Assembly (NCBI RefSeq): GCF_050586465.1
Contig: NZ_JBOCEG010000002.1
Coordinates: 310,001 to 374,000 of the forward strand
DNA: 64,000 nucleotides
Reading direction: 5' to 3'
DNA from: CAJXYS01 sp913063035
Lineage (GTDB): Bacteria > Pseudomonadota > Alphaproteobacteria > Rhodobacterales > Rhodobacteraceae
The notes beneath the pieces are model-generated. The model was not told the DNA's origin and ran no database searches. It worked only from the letters and a program-made list of their open reading frames with translations. Positions 15,863 through 24,342 of this stretch are shown here, piece after piece. Each line of letters begins with the position of its first letter. The stretch's first letter is position 1. A program made the position numbers and the translations under genes.

Positions 15863-18076
15863 TCAGGCCGGAACGGTCGAGACGGCGCGCACCATCGGCC
15901 GCGCGGAGGCGGGCCGCGGCAACACCGGCCGGGCCAGCGGGCCGAAACCGGGCACGGGGGGCGGGCCGGGGCGTCCGCTTGGCCTGGTCGCGGCGGCGGG
16001 GGCGAGGCCGGGGAAGAGGCCCAGCAGCTCGGCGCGCGCCGCGGGCGGCAGGCTTTTCCAGGCCTCGGGGCCGGGAAAGAAGCTTTCGGCGGGGGTGCCC
16101 TCGGCCAGGAGCACCTGGTGGCGGGCGCACATCAGGTGGAAATAGGTGACCGTGCCGCCCGCGACCTGCCGGATCGCCCGGCCATCGACCAGGTGGATCG
16201 CGGGGCGGAACCCCTCGGCCCCGTCCGGGCCACGCACCAGAATCCGGTGCTGCGGCGAGACCCAGAGGTCGCGGGTGTTGCCCAGCGCGCCGGCGGCGAT
16301 CCGCACCGGCGCCATGCGGCCCCGGGCGCGGCGGGTGGCCGAGGCGATCCAGACCACCGGCCGCGGCCCGTCATCCAGCGTGATCACCCGGTCGCCGGGG
16401 CGGAGATGTTCCACCGCCACCTCGCCCCGGTCGGTGAGGATCCGGGTGCCGCGCACGAAGCAAACCGGGGCGTTCGCGAGGCTGATCTGCCCGTCAAGGC
16501 TGCCGTCGGCGGCGTCCATCGCGTCGAGCTGACCGGCCGGCACGAGGTAGACCTCGCCGGAGCCCGCGCCGCCGCCCTCGGCCTGCCGCGCGCCGATGAG
16601 CAGATCGCCCAACCCGTCGCCGTCGAAATCGCCCGAGGTCAGTTGGCCACCACCGTCGCCGACCTGGTCGTCCGCACTGGCCCCGCTCAACACGTAGCCC
16701 CCGGCGCTGCCAGCATGGGCCAGGTCGATCACGCCGTCGGTCGCCCCGTCGGCCGCGTCCAGCGCGCCGAGATCGGCCTGAGGCAGCAGGTAAAGCGCGC
16801 CACTGTCCGATCCGCCGTAGGAGGCGCCGGGCGCGCCGATCAGCAGGTCGCCCAAACCGTCGCCGTCGACATCGCCGGCGAAGGAGAGCGTTTCCCCGGC
16901 ATAGTCGGAGGCATGGGCTTCCTGGAAGACATAGCCGCCCGCGGCCGCCGTGTGGTCAAGGCTGATGACGCCATCCGTGGCCCCGTCGGCCCCGTCCATC
17001 GTGGTCAGCCCGGCACCGGTCAGGAAATAGGCGTCGTAAGGGGCATAGGAGCCGGTGCCGATCAACAGATCGCCGAGGCCGTCGTCATCGACATCCCCGC
17101 CGACGACAGATTGGATTCCGAGCCGGTCGTCGCTATCGCCCCGGATCACGAAACCGCCGGCGGGACCGACATGCGCGACGTCGATATCGCCGTCGGTGCT
17201 GCCGTCTGCAGCATCGAGGCCGGCGAGGTCGGCGGCCGTGACAAGATAGATGTCGCCCGCGTAGCTTCCGCCGTAATCGGCAAAAGGCGCGGTGTCGCCA
17301 TCGAGATCGCCGGCAGACGATATTTTATGGCCGAGCCACTCGTAACTGCCGGAGGTGCCGAAGCTGTAGCCGCCCGCGGAACCGACATTTTCCAGGTCGA
17401 TCTGGCCGTCGGTCGCGCCATCTGCCGCGTCGATCGCCGCGAGATCGGCGGCGGGCAGCAGATAGGCCGCGCCATCCATGCCGTCGGCCCTGGCGGCGCC
17501 GATCAGCAGGTCTTCCAGCCCGTCGCCGTCAACGTCGCCGGCCGACGAGACGACGGCGCCGGAATAGTCCTGCACGTCCTCGCCACCGATCAGGTAGCCC
17601 CCGGCGGACCCGGTGTTGCCAGGGTCGATGATTCCGTCGACCGCCCCGTCGGCGCCGTCCAGCACGTCCAGGTTTTCGGCGCTGATCAGGTAGGTCCGCC
17701 CGGCATCGTCGTCGGCATCGAAAAAGGCGCCGCGTGCCCCGATCAGGAAATCGCCGGTGCCGCCGCCGTCCACGTCGCCGATGCCAGCGACGGTGGTTCC
17801 GGCGAAGTCGGCGGCCGCTTCCCCGGCGATCCGGTAGCCGCCCGCCGCCCCCACGAGGCCGAGATCGATCTCGAAGTCCCGGGCGCCGTCGGCGGCATCG
17901 AGTGCGGCCAGATCGGTGGAGGTGAGCAGGTAGACCGCGCCGGAATTCGCGCCGCCCGCATCGGATCCAGTCGCGCCGATCAGGATCTCGGCGCGGCCGT
18001 CGCCGTCGATATCGTCGGTGAAGTTGAGCGACCCGCCGGCGTAGTCGCCCGCCGCGCCGATGAACCTGTATCCCAT
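15863..18076 (-). CDS. FG-GAP repeat beta-propeller protein with C-terminal Hint domain
   Basis: 737 residues from ATG 18076; TTG and GTG starts up to 18112 are also open. Seven FG-GAP/integrin-alpha-type repeats fill about residues 2-536. Each blade has a DxDGDGxxDLLIGA calcium-loop core, a YLL/YLV strand and a linker of type LDAADGATDGxIDL. Seven units fit one closed seven-bladed propeller. Blade 4 (about 238-310) lacks the GLGDLLIG part. A Hint (hedgehog/intein, Hint_2-like) domain then starts at Cys539 in CFVRGTRILT, with LRPGDRV and SPQHRILVRG motifs. The tail is Pro-rich. Hint_2 domains are common in Rhodobacterales RTX-like exported proteins and are presumed to self-process. I see no N-terminal signal peptide, so a C-terminal (type I) export route is possible but not shown. 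Confidence 0.85.
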   Translation of the reverse strand: MGYRFIGAAGDYAGGSLNFTDDIDGDGRAEILIGATGSDAGGANSGAVYLLTSTDLAALDAADGARDFEIDLGLVGAAGGYRIAGEAAADFAGTTVAGIGDVDGGGTGDFLIGARGAFFDADDDAGRTYLISAENLDVLDGADGAVDGIIDPGNTGSAGGYLIGGEDVQDYSGAVVSSAGDVDGDGLEDLLIGAARADGMDGAAYLLPAADLAAIDAADGATDGQIDLENVGSAGGYSFGTSGSYEWLGHKISSAGDLDGDTAPFADYGGSYAGDIYLVTAADLAGLDAADGSTDGDIDVAHVGPAGGFVIRGDSDDRLGIQSVVGGDVDDDGLGDLLIGTGSYAPYDAYFLTGAGLTTMDGADGATDGVISLDHTAAAGGYVFQEAHASDYAGETLSFAGDVDGDGLGDLLIGAPGASYGGSDSGALYLLPQADLGALDAADGATDGVIDLAHAGSAGGYVLSGASADDQVGDGGGQLTSGDFDGDGLGDLLIGARQAEGGGAGSGEVYLVPAGQLDAMDAADGSLDGQISLANAPVCFVRGTRILTDRGEVAVEHLRPGDRVITLDDGPRPVVWIASATRRARGRMAPVRIAAGALGNTRDLWVSPQHRILVRGPDGAEGFRPAIHLVDGRAIRQVAGGTVTYFHLMCARHQVLLAEGTPAESFFPGPEAWKSLPPAARAELLGLFPGLAPAAATRPSGRPGPPPVPGFGPLARPVLPRPASARPMVRAVSTVPA

Positions 18077-18183
18077 GCCCGTGCCCCGGGTGTCTGGCCG
18101 CCGCTCCACCAAGGGCGGGTCCGGCTCTCGTTCGGGATAGTTTGCGGGAAATGGGTTTCCGGTTGATTGAAGCCGCCGCCGCC

Positions 18184-18205
18184 GCGCCGCCGGCGCCGGC
18201 GGCGC
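18184..18205 (-). terminator. GC-rich perfect palindrome just after prfC
   Basis: A 22-base perfect inverted repeat (9-bp arms GCGCCGCCG and CGGCGGCGC around GCGC) begins four bases beyond the prfC stop. It would form a very stable hairpin at the 3' end of the prfC message. No T-tract follows, so intrinsic termination is uncertain. Confidence 0.4.
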
Positions 18206-18208
18206 CGT

Positions 18209-19816
18209 TCAGACCTGCATTTCCTTGGTCGCGGAAAGCGTCAGGTCCGGGTAGTCGCGTTCCACCCGGTCGATGTCCCATTGCAGCCGGGTCAGGTAGA
18301 CCGGGTCGCCGTCATGGTCATGGGCGATGTGCCCCTTGTTGGCGTTGACGAACCGGTCGAGATCGGCCTTCGGGCCCGACACCCAGCGGGCGCTGGTGAA
18401 CTGCGTCGGCTCGAAGCGCACGGGCAGGCCGTATTCCTGCTCTATCCGGCTGGCCAGCACCTCGAATTGCAGCTGGCCGACGACGCCCACGATGAAGCCC
18501 GCGCCGATCGCCGGCTTGAAGACCTTGGCCGCGCCTTCCTCGGCGAACTGCATCAGCGCCTTGTCGAGATGCTTGGCCTTCATCGGGTCGCCGGCGCGGC
18601 AGCTTTGAAGCAGCTCCGGCGCGAAGGACGGGATGCCGGTGAAGCGCAGCGCCTCGCCCTCGGTCAGGGTGTCGCCGATCCGCAGCTGCCCGTGGTTCGG
18701 AATGCCGATGATGTCGCCGGCCCAGGCCTCTTCGGCGAGTTCCCGGTCGGCCGCGAGGAACAGCACCGGGCTGGAGATCGCCATCGGCTTCTTCGAGCGC
18801 ACATGGGTCAGCTTCATGCCGCGCTTGAAATGACCCGATCCCAGCCGCAGGAAGGCCACGCGGTCGCGATGCTTGGGATCCATGTTCGCCTGCACCTTGA
18901 AGACGAAGCCGGTGACCTTGCCCTCGTCCGGAGTGACCTGGCGTGGCTCGGCCGTCTGGGGTTGGGGTTCGGGGCCGAAATTCCCGATCCCGTCCATCAG
19001 CTCCTTCACGCCGAAGGAGTTGATCGCCGAGCCGAACCAGATCGGCGTCAGCGTGCCGTCGAGGAAGGCCTGCCGGTCGAAGGCGGGCATCAGCGCGCGC
19101 GCCATCTCGACCTCTTCGCGCAGCTGCTCGAGCAGGTGCGCGGGAATGGTCTCGTCCAGCTTGGGATCATCGAGCCCCTCGATGGCGATGGACTCGGCCA
19201 CCACGTTGCGGTCGGCGCGTTCCATCAGCTCCAGCCGATCGTTCAGCATGTCGTACGAGCCGATGAAATCGCGCCCCATGCCGATGGGCCAGCTCGCCGG
19301 TGTCACGTCGATGGCCAGGTTTTCCTGGATCTCGTCGATGATCTCGAAGGTGTCGCGGCTCTCGCGGTCCATCTTGTTGCAGAAGGTCAGGATCGGCAGG
19401 TCGCGCAGGCGGCAGACCTCGAAGAGCTTGCGCGTCTGGCTTTCCACGCCCTTGGCGCCGTCGATCACCATGATCGCGGCGTCCACCGCCGTCAGGGTGC
19501 GGTAGGTGTCCTCGGAAAAGTCCGAGTGGCCCGGCGTGTCGACCAGGTTGAAGCGATACCCGTCGTAGTCGAAGGACATCGCCGAGGCCGAGACCGAGAT
19601 CCCGCGATCCTTTTCCATCTGCATGTAGTCCGAGCGCGTCCGGCGCGCCTCGCCCTTGGCGCGGACCTGGCCGGCCATCTGGATCGCGCCGCCATAGAGC
19701 AGGAATTTCTCCGTCAGCGTCGTCTTGCCCGCATCGGGGTGCGAGATGATCGCGAAGGTGCGGCGCCGCGCGATCTCGGGCGGCAGGGCGGGGGCGTTGT
19801 GCGTGCGGTCGAGCAT
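18209..19816 (-). CDS. prfC: peptide chain release factor 3
   Basis: 535 residues, close to the 529 of the E. coli factor. It is the translational GTPase that removes RF1/RF2 from the ribosome after peptide release. GTPase motifs: SHPDAGKT (25-32), the switch II DTPGHSDFSEDT, and NKMDRE. The C-terminal EF-G-like domains III and V follow (GVVGQLQFEVL and QFTSARWVSG). I chose ATG 19816 (MLDRTHNAPAL), since the 66 residues before it in the open frame are unlike any RF3. It is followed on the same strand by the FG-GAP/Hint gene, 132 bases away. Confidence 0.95.
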   Translation of the reverse strand: MLDRTHNAPALPPEIARRRTFAIISHPDAGKTTLTEKFLLYGGAIQMAGQVRAKGEARRTRSDYMQMEKDRGISVSASAMSFDYDGYRFNLVDTPGHSDFSEDTYRTLTAVDAAIMVIDGAKGVESQTRKLFEVCRLRDLPILTFCNKMDRESRDTFEIIDEIQENLAIDVTPASWPIGMGRDFIGSYDMLNDRLELMERADRNVVAESIAIEGLDDPKLDETIPAHLLEQLREEVEMARALMPAFDRQAFLDGTLTPIWFGSAINSFGVKELMDGIGNFGPEPQPQTAEPRQVTPDEGKVTGFVFKVQANMDPKHRDRVAFLRLGSGHFKRGMKLTHVRSKKPMAISSPVLFLAADRELAEEAWAGDIIGIPNHGQLRIGDTLTEGEALRFTGIPSFAPELLQSCRAGDPMKAKHLDKALMQFAEEGAAKVFKPAIGAGFIVGVVGQLQFEVLASRIEQEYGLPVRFEPTQFTSARWVSGPKADLDRFVNANKGHIAHDHDGDPVYLTRLQWDIDRVERDYPDLTLSATKEMQV

Positions 19817-19971
19817 GGCCGCCATATAGGCGAGCCCGGGGCCGAGCACAATTGCCCCGGCGCGGCGGTGCCCTATGCTTTGCGCGGTCACCGCGCGATC
19901 GCCAAGTTGCACTTCGGCGCCGGGGGTGCCAAACCAAGGCATGAAAGAAGCGGAGCGAGGGAGGATCAGCC

Positions 19972-20751
19972 GTGGATCTGGGAATTTCGGGCAAATGGGC
20001 CATCGTCTGTGCATCGTCCAAGGGTCTCGGGCGCGGCTGCGCCGAGGCGCTGGCCGAGGCCGGCGTAAACCTGGTGATGAACGCGCGCAGCGAAGGCCCG
20101 CTCAACGAGGCGGCGGACGCGATTCGCAGCGCATATGGCGTCGAGGTGACGGCCGTGGCCTCCGACGTGACCACGCCCGAGGGCCGCGAGGCCATCCTCG
20201 CCGCCTGCGGTGCGCCGGATATCCTGGTCAACAATGCCGGCGGTCCGCCGCCGGGCATGTGGACCGACTGGGACCGCGAGGATTTCATCAAGGCGCTGGA
20301 TGGGAACATGCTGGCGCCGATCGCCATGATCAAGGCGACCGTGCCCGGCATGATGGATCGCGGCTGGGGCCGGGTCGTGAACATCACCAGCCAGTCGGTC
20401 AAGTCGCCGATCCCGGTCCTGGGGCTGTCGAACTCGGCCCGGGCGGGCCTGACCGGCTATGTCGCCGGCACCTCGCGCCAGGTCGCGGGCAAGGGGGTGA
20501 CCATCAACAACCTGCTGCCGGGCATCCACGCCACTGATCGCGCGGTCTCGCTCGACACGGGCGTGGCCGAGCGCGAGGGCATCACGCTGGACGAGGCCCG
20601 CACCAAGCGCGAGGCCACCATCCCGGTGGGCCGCTACGGCACGGCCTCGGAATTCGGCCATACCTGCGCCTTCCTCTGTTCGCAGCATGCGGGCTTCATC
20701 GTCGGCCAGAACCTGCTGCTCGACGGCGGCGCCGTCAACAGCACGCTCTGA
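19972..20751 (+). CDS. atypical SDR-family protein (BKR-like, degenerate active site)
   Basis: 259 residues with a Rossmann fold. The start is GTG 19972, preceded by GAGGGAGG (about 8 bases). The nucleotide-binding turn is CASSKGLGRG (13-22), where the first Gly of the usual TGxxxGxG is Ala. NNAG (87-90), Asn112 and Ser140 are kept. The usual catalytic Tyr-x-x-x-Lys is replaced: the aligned residues in LSNSARAGL are Ser153 and Arg157. This corresponds to a known subgroup of SDR proteins resembling beta-ketoacyl-ACP reductases but lacking a perfect catalytic tetrad. Whether it is an oxidoreductase at all is open. It is divergent from prfC and upstream of an ABC ATPase. Confidence 0.85.
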   Translation: MDLGISGKWAIVCASSKGLGRGCAEALAEAGVNLVMNARSEGPLNEAADAIRSAYGVEVTAVASDVTTPEGREAILAACGAPDILVNNAGGPPPGMWTDWDREDFIKALDGNMLAPIAMIKATVPGMMDRGWGRVVNITSQSVKSPIPVLGLSNSARAGLTGYVAGTSRQVAGKGVTINNLLPGIHATDRAVSLDTGVAEREGITLDEARTKREATIPVGRYGTASEFGHTCAFLCSQHAGFIVGQNLLLDGGAVNSTL

Positions 20752-20764
20752 TCGTCCGACGGGC

Positions 20765-20793
20765 TTGCCCGGGGGCCGGCGGGGTGGTAACCG
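20765..20793 (+). promoter_or_regulatory. candidate promoter for the ABC ATPase gene
   Basis: TTGCCC, a 17-base spacer and TAACCG lie between the SDR stop and the GTG at 20843. Spacing is ideal but both hexamers are imperfect. It would allow the ATPase to be expressed separately from the SDR gene. Confidence 0.35.
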
Positions 20794-20842
20794 GCCCTAA
20801 TCCGATTATTTCTATCGGGAAAGACAGGGCACAGGTCAGACG

Positions 20843-21958
20843 GTGACGGAAACCACACCAAGGCTGGAAGCGATCGGCCTCACGCGCCGTTTCGGCGGCA
20901 TCGAGGTGGTGCGCGACGTGTCTCTGGACGTGCCGGCGGGGCAGGTGAGCTGCCTGCTCGGCCCGTCGGGCTGCGGCAAGTCCACCATGCTGCGCATCAT
21001 CGCGGGCGTCGACCGCCAGGACAAGGGCGCGGTGCGCATCGAGGGCCGCACCGTGTCCGACGATCACGTGCAGGTCCCGCCCGAGCGCCGCTCGGTCGGG
21101 CTCATGTTCCAGGACTTCGCGCTTTTCCCGCATCTCTCCGTCGCCGGGAACGTGGGCTTCGGGCTCAAGGGGCCGCGCGACGAGATCGCGGCCCGCGTGC
21201 GTGAGCAGCTCGACAAGGTCAATCTCGCCGGCTTCGCCGAGAAATACCCCCATGAGCTGTCGGGCGGCGAGCAGCAGCGCGTGGCGCTGGCCCGGGCGCT
21301 GGCGCCGCGGCCGCGGATCATGCTGATGGACGAGCCGTTTTCGGGGCTCGACAACCGGCTCCGCGACGAGATCCGCGACGAGACGCTCTCGGTGCTGAAA
21401 GCGGAGGGCACGGCGGTGCTGCTGGTCACGCACGAGCCCGACGAGGCGATGCGCATGGCCGACGAGATCCTGCTGATGCGCCGGGGGCGGATCGTGCAGC
21501 GCGGGGCGCCCTACAACATCTACAACGCGCCGGTCGACAAGGAGGCGGCGGCCTTCTTTTCCGACATCAACGTGATCCACGGCGTGGTCAAGAATATGCA
21601 GACCGAGACGCCGTTCGGGCGCTTCCTGACGCCCGGCATGGTCGACGGCACCGATGTCGAGATCATCATCCGCCCGCAGCACCTGAAGATGGATTTCGAC
21701 CGCGGCGGCAAGGGCCCGAACCCCACCTCGACGGATGGCGTGCCCGCCCGCGCGGTCGTCGAGCGGGCGCGGTTCATGGGCTCCGAGAGCCTGGTCGAAT
21801 TCCGCATGGAATTCGACGGCTCCCAGATCAAGGCGACGGTCCCGGCGGTGTTCCTGCCGGCGCCGGGCACGCCGCTCTGGCTGTCGATCCGGCGCGACCG
21901 CTGCTTCGTGATGCCCTGCAAGCGCCAGACGACCGTCGCCGATCCCTATGCCGGCTAG
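20843..21958 (+). CDS. ABC transporter ATP-binding protein (FbpC/PotA-like), orphan
   Basis: 371 residues. The ATPase domain has Walker A GPSGCGKST (40-48), a Q-loop at VGLMFQDFALFP, signature LSGGEQQ (139-145), Walker B IMLMDEP (159-165) and the switch His197 (VTHEP). From about residue 240 there is a C-terminal regulatory region of the TOBE/MOI type, with IIIRPQHLKM and RARFMGSESLVEF. Such ATPases drive import of iron(III), polyamines or other small solutes with separate permease and binding proteins. None of those is next to it, so the substrate is unknown. GTG 20843 is the likely start. The last four bases are shared with the stop of the convergent rhodanese gene. Confidence 0.88.
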   Translation: MTETTPRLEAIGLTRRFGGIEVVRDVSLDVPAGQVSCLLGPSGCGKSTMLRIIAGVDRQDKGAVRIEGRTVSDDHVQVPPERRSVGLMFQDFALFPHLSVAGNVGFGLKGPRDEIAARVREQLDKVNLAGFAEKYPHELSGGEQQRVALARALAPRPRIMLMDEPFSGLDNRLRDEIRDETLSVLKAEGTAVLLVTHEPDEAMRMADEILLMRRGRIVQRGAPYNIYNAPVDKEAAAFFSDINVIHGVVKNMQTETPFGRFLTPGMVDGTDVEIIIRPQHLKMDFDRGGKGPNPTSTDGVPARAVVERARFMGSESLVEFRMEFDGSQIKATVPAVFLPAPGTPLWLSIRRDRCFVMPCKRQTTVADPYAG

Positions 21959-22332
21959 CCGTTCACCGCGCGCTGGCTGCCGCTGGCGGGGTCGATCCCG
22001 ATAAAGGGCTTCTTGGCCTGTTTCCAGGCGCCGAAGCCGCCCTCGAGATGGGCGATGCGGTCATGGCCCGCGGCCAGGTATCGCTGGGCGACCTTGCCCG
22101 ACCGGATGCCGGAGCCGCAGTGAAACACGATCCGCTTGTTGCCTTCCTCGGGCATCTGGGCCGCGTCGAAATGGGACATGGGCGCGAGCAGTGCGCCGGG
22201 GATGCATTCGAACATGTATTCGGGTGGCGTGCGGACGTCGATCAGCACGATGCTGTGATCCGCCAGGCCTTTTTCGACCTCCTCGACCGTCCAGGTCTCG
22301 AGGGTGCCGCCGTCGATCTGTTCCGTTTTCAT
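21955..22332 (-). CDS. rhodanese-like domain protein
   Basis: 125 residues, one single-domain rhodanese. The active-site loop is HCGSGIRS with the catalytic Cys72, preceded by IDVRTPPEY (31-39), the usual entry motif. Such proteins carry sulfur as a persulfide. The HCGSGIRSGKVAQ helix and the EGGFGAWK motif are intact, so it is probably active. ATG 22332 has an excellent ribosome site, AAAGGAG. Its stop and that of the convergent ABC ATPase gene share one CTAG. Confidence 0.9.
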   Translation of the reverse strand: MKTEQIDGGTLETWTVEEVEKGLADHSIVLIDVRTPPEYMFECIPGALLAPMSHFDAAQMPEEGNKRIVFHCGSGIRSGKVAQRYLAAGHDRIAHLEGGFGAWKQAKKPFIGIDPASGSQRAVNG

Positions 22333-22544
22333 CCGGGTCGCTCCTTTGGAATTTGCGTTGTTTCGTCCCCGGTCAGGATGTGCCACGCTCGGGCATCGCG
22401 GCAATCCCCCGGCGCCGGGGAAAGGCAAGAAATCGTGCCGAGCGGCCGATTGGGTCTTTGATCCGGTGGCGATAGTGAATAAATGTGCGGGATGACGCAT
22501 TGGGGCGGGCGCGCGCTGCGCCGGCCCAGCAAAGGGAGAGAGTC

Positions 22545-22766
22545 ATGCTCAACAATATCGGGCTTCCCGGCCTTCTTCTCATCGCCGTGGTCGTGCTGGT
22601 GCTCTTCGGGCGCGGCAAGATCTCGTCGCTGATGGGTGAGGTCGGCAAGGGGATCACCGCCTTCAAGAAGGGCGTCTCCGATGGCCAGAAGGAAATCGAG
22701 GACGCGTCGGTCGAACAGGCCCGCGACGTCACGCCGGAGGAAAAGACCGAGAAAGACAAGGCCTGA
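22545..22766 (+). CDS. tatA: Sec-independent translocase subunit TatA
   Basis: 73 residues. A single N-terminal membrane helix (GLPGLLLIAVVVLVLFGRGK) is followed by the FGRGKI hinge and an amphipathic helix (LMGEVGKGITAFKKG), then a short charged tail. TatA oligomerises to move folded proteins across the inner membrane. I chose ATG 22545 because AAAGGGAGAG precedes it; the longer frame from 22485 adds 20 non-membrane residues. It is the first gene of tatABC, 23 bases before tatB, and is divergent from the rhodanese gene across 212 bases. Confidence 0.95.
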   Translation: MLNNIGLPGLLLIAVVVLVLFGRGKISSLMGEVGKGITAFKKGVSDGQKEIEDASVEQARDVTPEEKTEKDKA

Positions 22767-22789
22767 GGGCCTTCTGACCGGATCCGCAC

Positions 22790-23440
22790 ATGTTAGATAT
22801 CGGCTGGACCGAGCTCCTCCTCGTCGGAATCGTGGCCCTCATCGTGGTGGGGCCCAAGGACTTGCCGGGCATGTTCCGCACGCTGGGCAAGGTGACGGCC
22901 CGGCTGCGGTCGATGGCCCGGGACTTTCAGCGTTCGCTCGAGGAAGCGGCGGACGAGACCGGCGTGAAGGACGTGGCCTCCGATCTGCGCAGTGCCGCGT
23001 CGGCCCGCAACATGGGGCTGGACAAGGTCAAGGAAGCAGCCACCAATTTCGACAGCTGGAAAACGCGCGACGAGGTGAAGTCCGACGCGGCCGACGAGGC
23101 CGACGCCGACAGCCGGGGCACGCATACCTCCAAGCTGGCCGAGGATCGTGCCGAGGCCGCGCGGAAGATCCACGAGCGCACGGCGCAGGCCGCGCGCGAA
23201 CGCCGCGCCGCCGAGGCGGCGCAGGAGCATGGCGCGGATACGGCCGACGCGCCGGCCGCCGACAAGCCCGCCAAGCCGGCGGCGAAAAGCGGCGGCACCA
23301 GGGCCAAGACGGCCCGCGCCAAGACCGGCGCCGCGGGCAAGGCCAAGGCCGGGGGCGGCGCGGCCAAGAAATCCTCCTCGACGGCGCGGAAAACCGCGGC
23401 TAAGTCGAAGGCATCCAGCAAGGCCGACGACGCATCATGA
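22790..23440 (+). CDS. tatB: Sec-independent translocase subunit TatB
   Basis: 216 residues. The N-terminus has the TatB signature: MLDIGWTELLLVGIVALIVVGPKDLP, a membrane helix followed by Pro, then an amphipathic helix. TatB with TatC recognises twin-arginine signal peptides. After about residue 145 there is a long Ala/Lys-rich tail with repeated AKT, KAK and KSK units. It is strongly basic and predicted to be disordered and cytoplasmic. The stop overlaps the tatC start as ATGA. The tail contrasts with the acidic tail of TatC. Confidence 0.95.
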   Translation: MLDIGWTELLLVGIVALIVVGPKDLPGMFRTLGKVTARLRSMARDFQRSLEEAADETGVKDVASDLRSAASARNMGLDKVKEAATNFDSWKTRDEVKSDAADEADADSRGTHTSKLAEDRAEAARKIHERTAQAARERRAAEAAQEHGADTADAPAADKPAKPAAKSGGTRAKTARAKTGAAGKAKAGGGAAKKSSSTARKTAAKSKASSKADDAS

Positions 23441-24342
23441 GCGACCGCACCGACGACGACGAGATCGAGGAATCGAGCGCCCCCCTGATCGAGCATCTGG
23501 CGGAGCTGCGCACGCGCCTGATCCATTCGGCCGCCGCCTTCATCGTCGGGATGGTGATCTGCTTCACCGTCTGGAACCCGATCTTCAACTTCCTGACCCA
23601 GCCGATCTGCGACCAGCTTGCGGCGCGCAACCAGGATTGCGGGCTGATCCTGATCAAGCTGCAGGAAGGCTTCTTCGTGGCGATCCGGATCTCGCTGCTC
23701 GGCGGGTTCGTCCTGGCCTTCCCCTATATCGCCTTCCAGATGTGGCGCTTCGTGGCGCCGGGCCTCTACAAGAGCGAGAAGGGCGCGTTCCTGCCGTTCC
23801 TGCTGGCCTCGCCGATCATGTTCGCGCTGGGCGCCTCCTTCGCCTTCTACATCGTCATCCCGCTGGCCTTCGACTTCTTCCTGGGCTTCCAGCAGCCGGG
23901 CGCGCTGACGGGGGGCGGCGGCGCAGAGGGCGAGGCCGGCGCGCTGGCGCAGGCCGGCATAACCTTCCAGGGCTCGGTGCAGGAATACCTGTCGCTGACG
24001 ATCAAGTTCATCTTGGCCTTCGGGCTCTGCTTCCAGCTGCCGGTGCTGCTGACGCTGATGGGCAAGGCGGGGCTGGTGTCGTCGCAGGGCCTGGGCGAGG
24101 TGCGCAAATACGCGGTGGTCGCCATCCTGGTGCTCGCCGCGCTGGTCACGCCGCCCGACGTCATCACCCAGGTCATTCTCTTCGTCGTGGTCTACGGGCT
24201 TTACGAGTTGTCCATCTGGCTGGTCCGCCGGGTCGAGCGTGACCGCGACGCGCGGCTGCGCGAGGAGGGGATCCTCGACGACGAGGACGACGATTTCGAG
24301 GCCGAGGCCGACGAGCTGCTGGGCGACGACGACGACAAATGA
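23437..24342 (+). CDS. tatC: Sec-independent translocase subunit TatC
   Basis: 301 residues with six membrane segments. It is the receptor core for twin-arginine substrates. Family motifs are present: the N-terminal PLIEHLAELRTRLIHS, QMWRFVAPGLYKSEK in the first loop, FGLCFQLPVLL and the periplasmic LVTPPDVITQ. An insertion in the second periplasmic loop is Gly/Ala rich (GGGGAEGEAGAL). The C-terminus is extended by about 30 acidic residues (LDDEDDDFEAEADELL, ending DDDDK). The start overlaps tatB and the stop overlaps the DUF815 gene, both as ATGA. Confidence 0.96.
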   Translation: MSDRTDDDEIEESSAPLIEHLAELRTRLIHSAAAFIVGMVICFTVWNPIFNFLTQPICDQLAARNQDCGLILIKLQEGFFVAIRISLLGGFVLAFPYIAFQMWRFVAPGLYKSEKGAFLPFLLASPIMFALGASFAFYIVIPLAFDFFLGFQQPGALTGGGGAEGEAGALAQAGITFQGSVQEYLSLTIKFILAFGLCFQLPVLLTLMGKAGLVSSQGLGEVRKYAVVAILVLAALVTPPDVITQVILFVVVYGLYELSIWLVRRVERDRDARLREEGILDDEDDDFEAEADELLGDDDDK

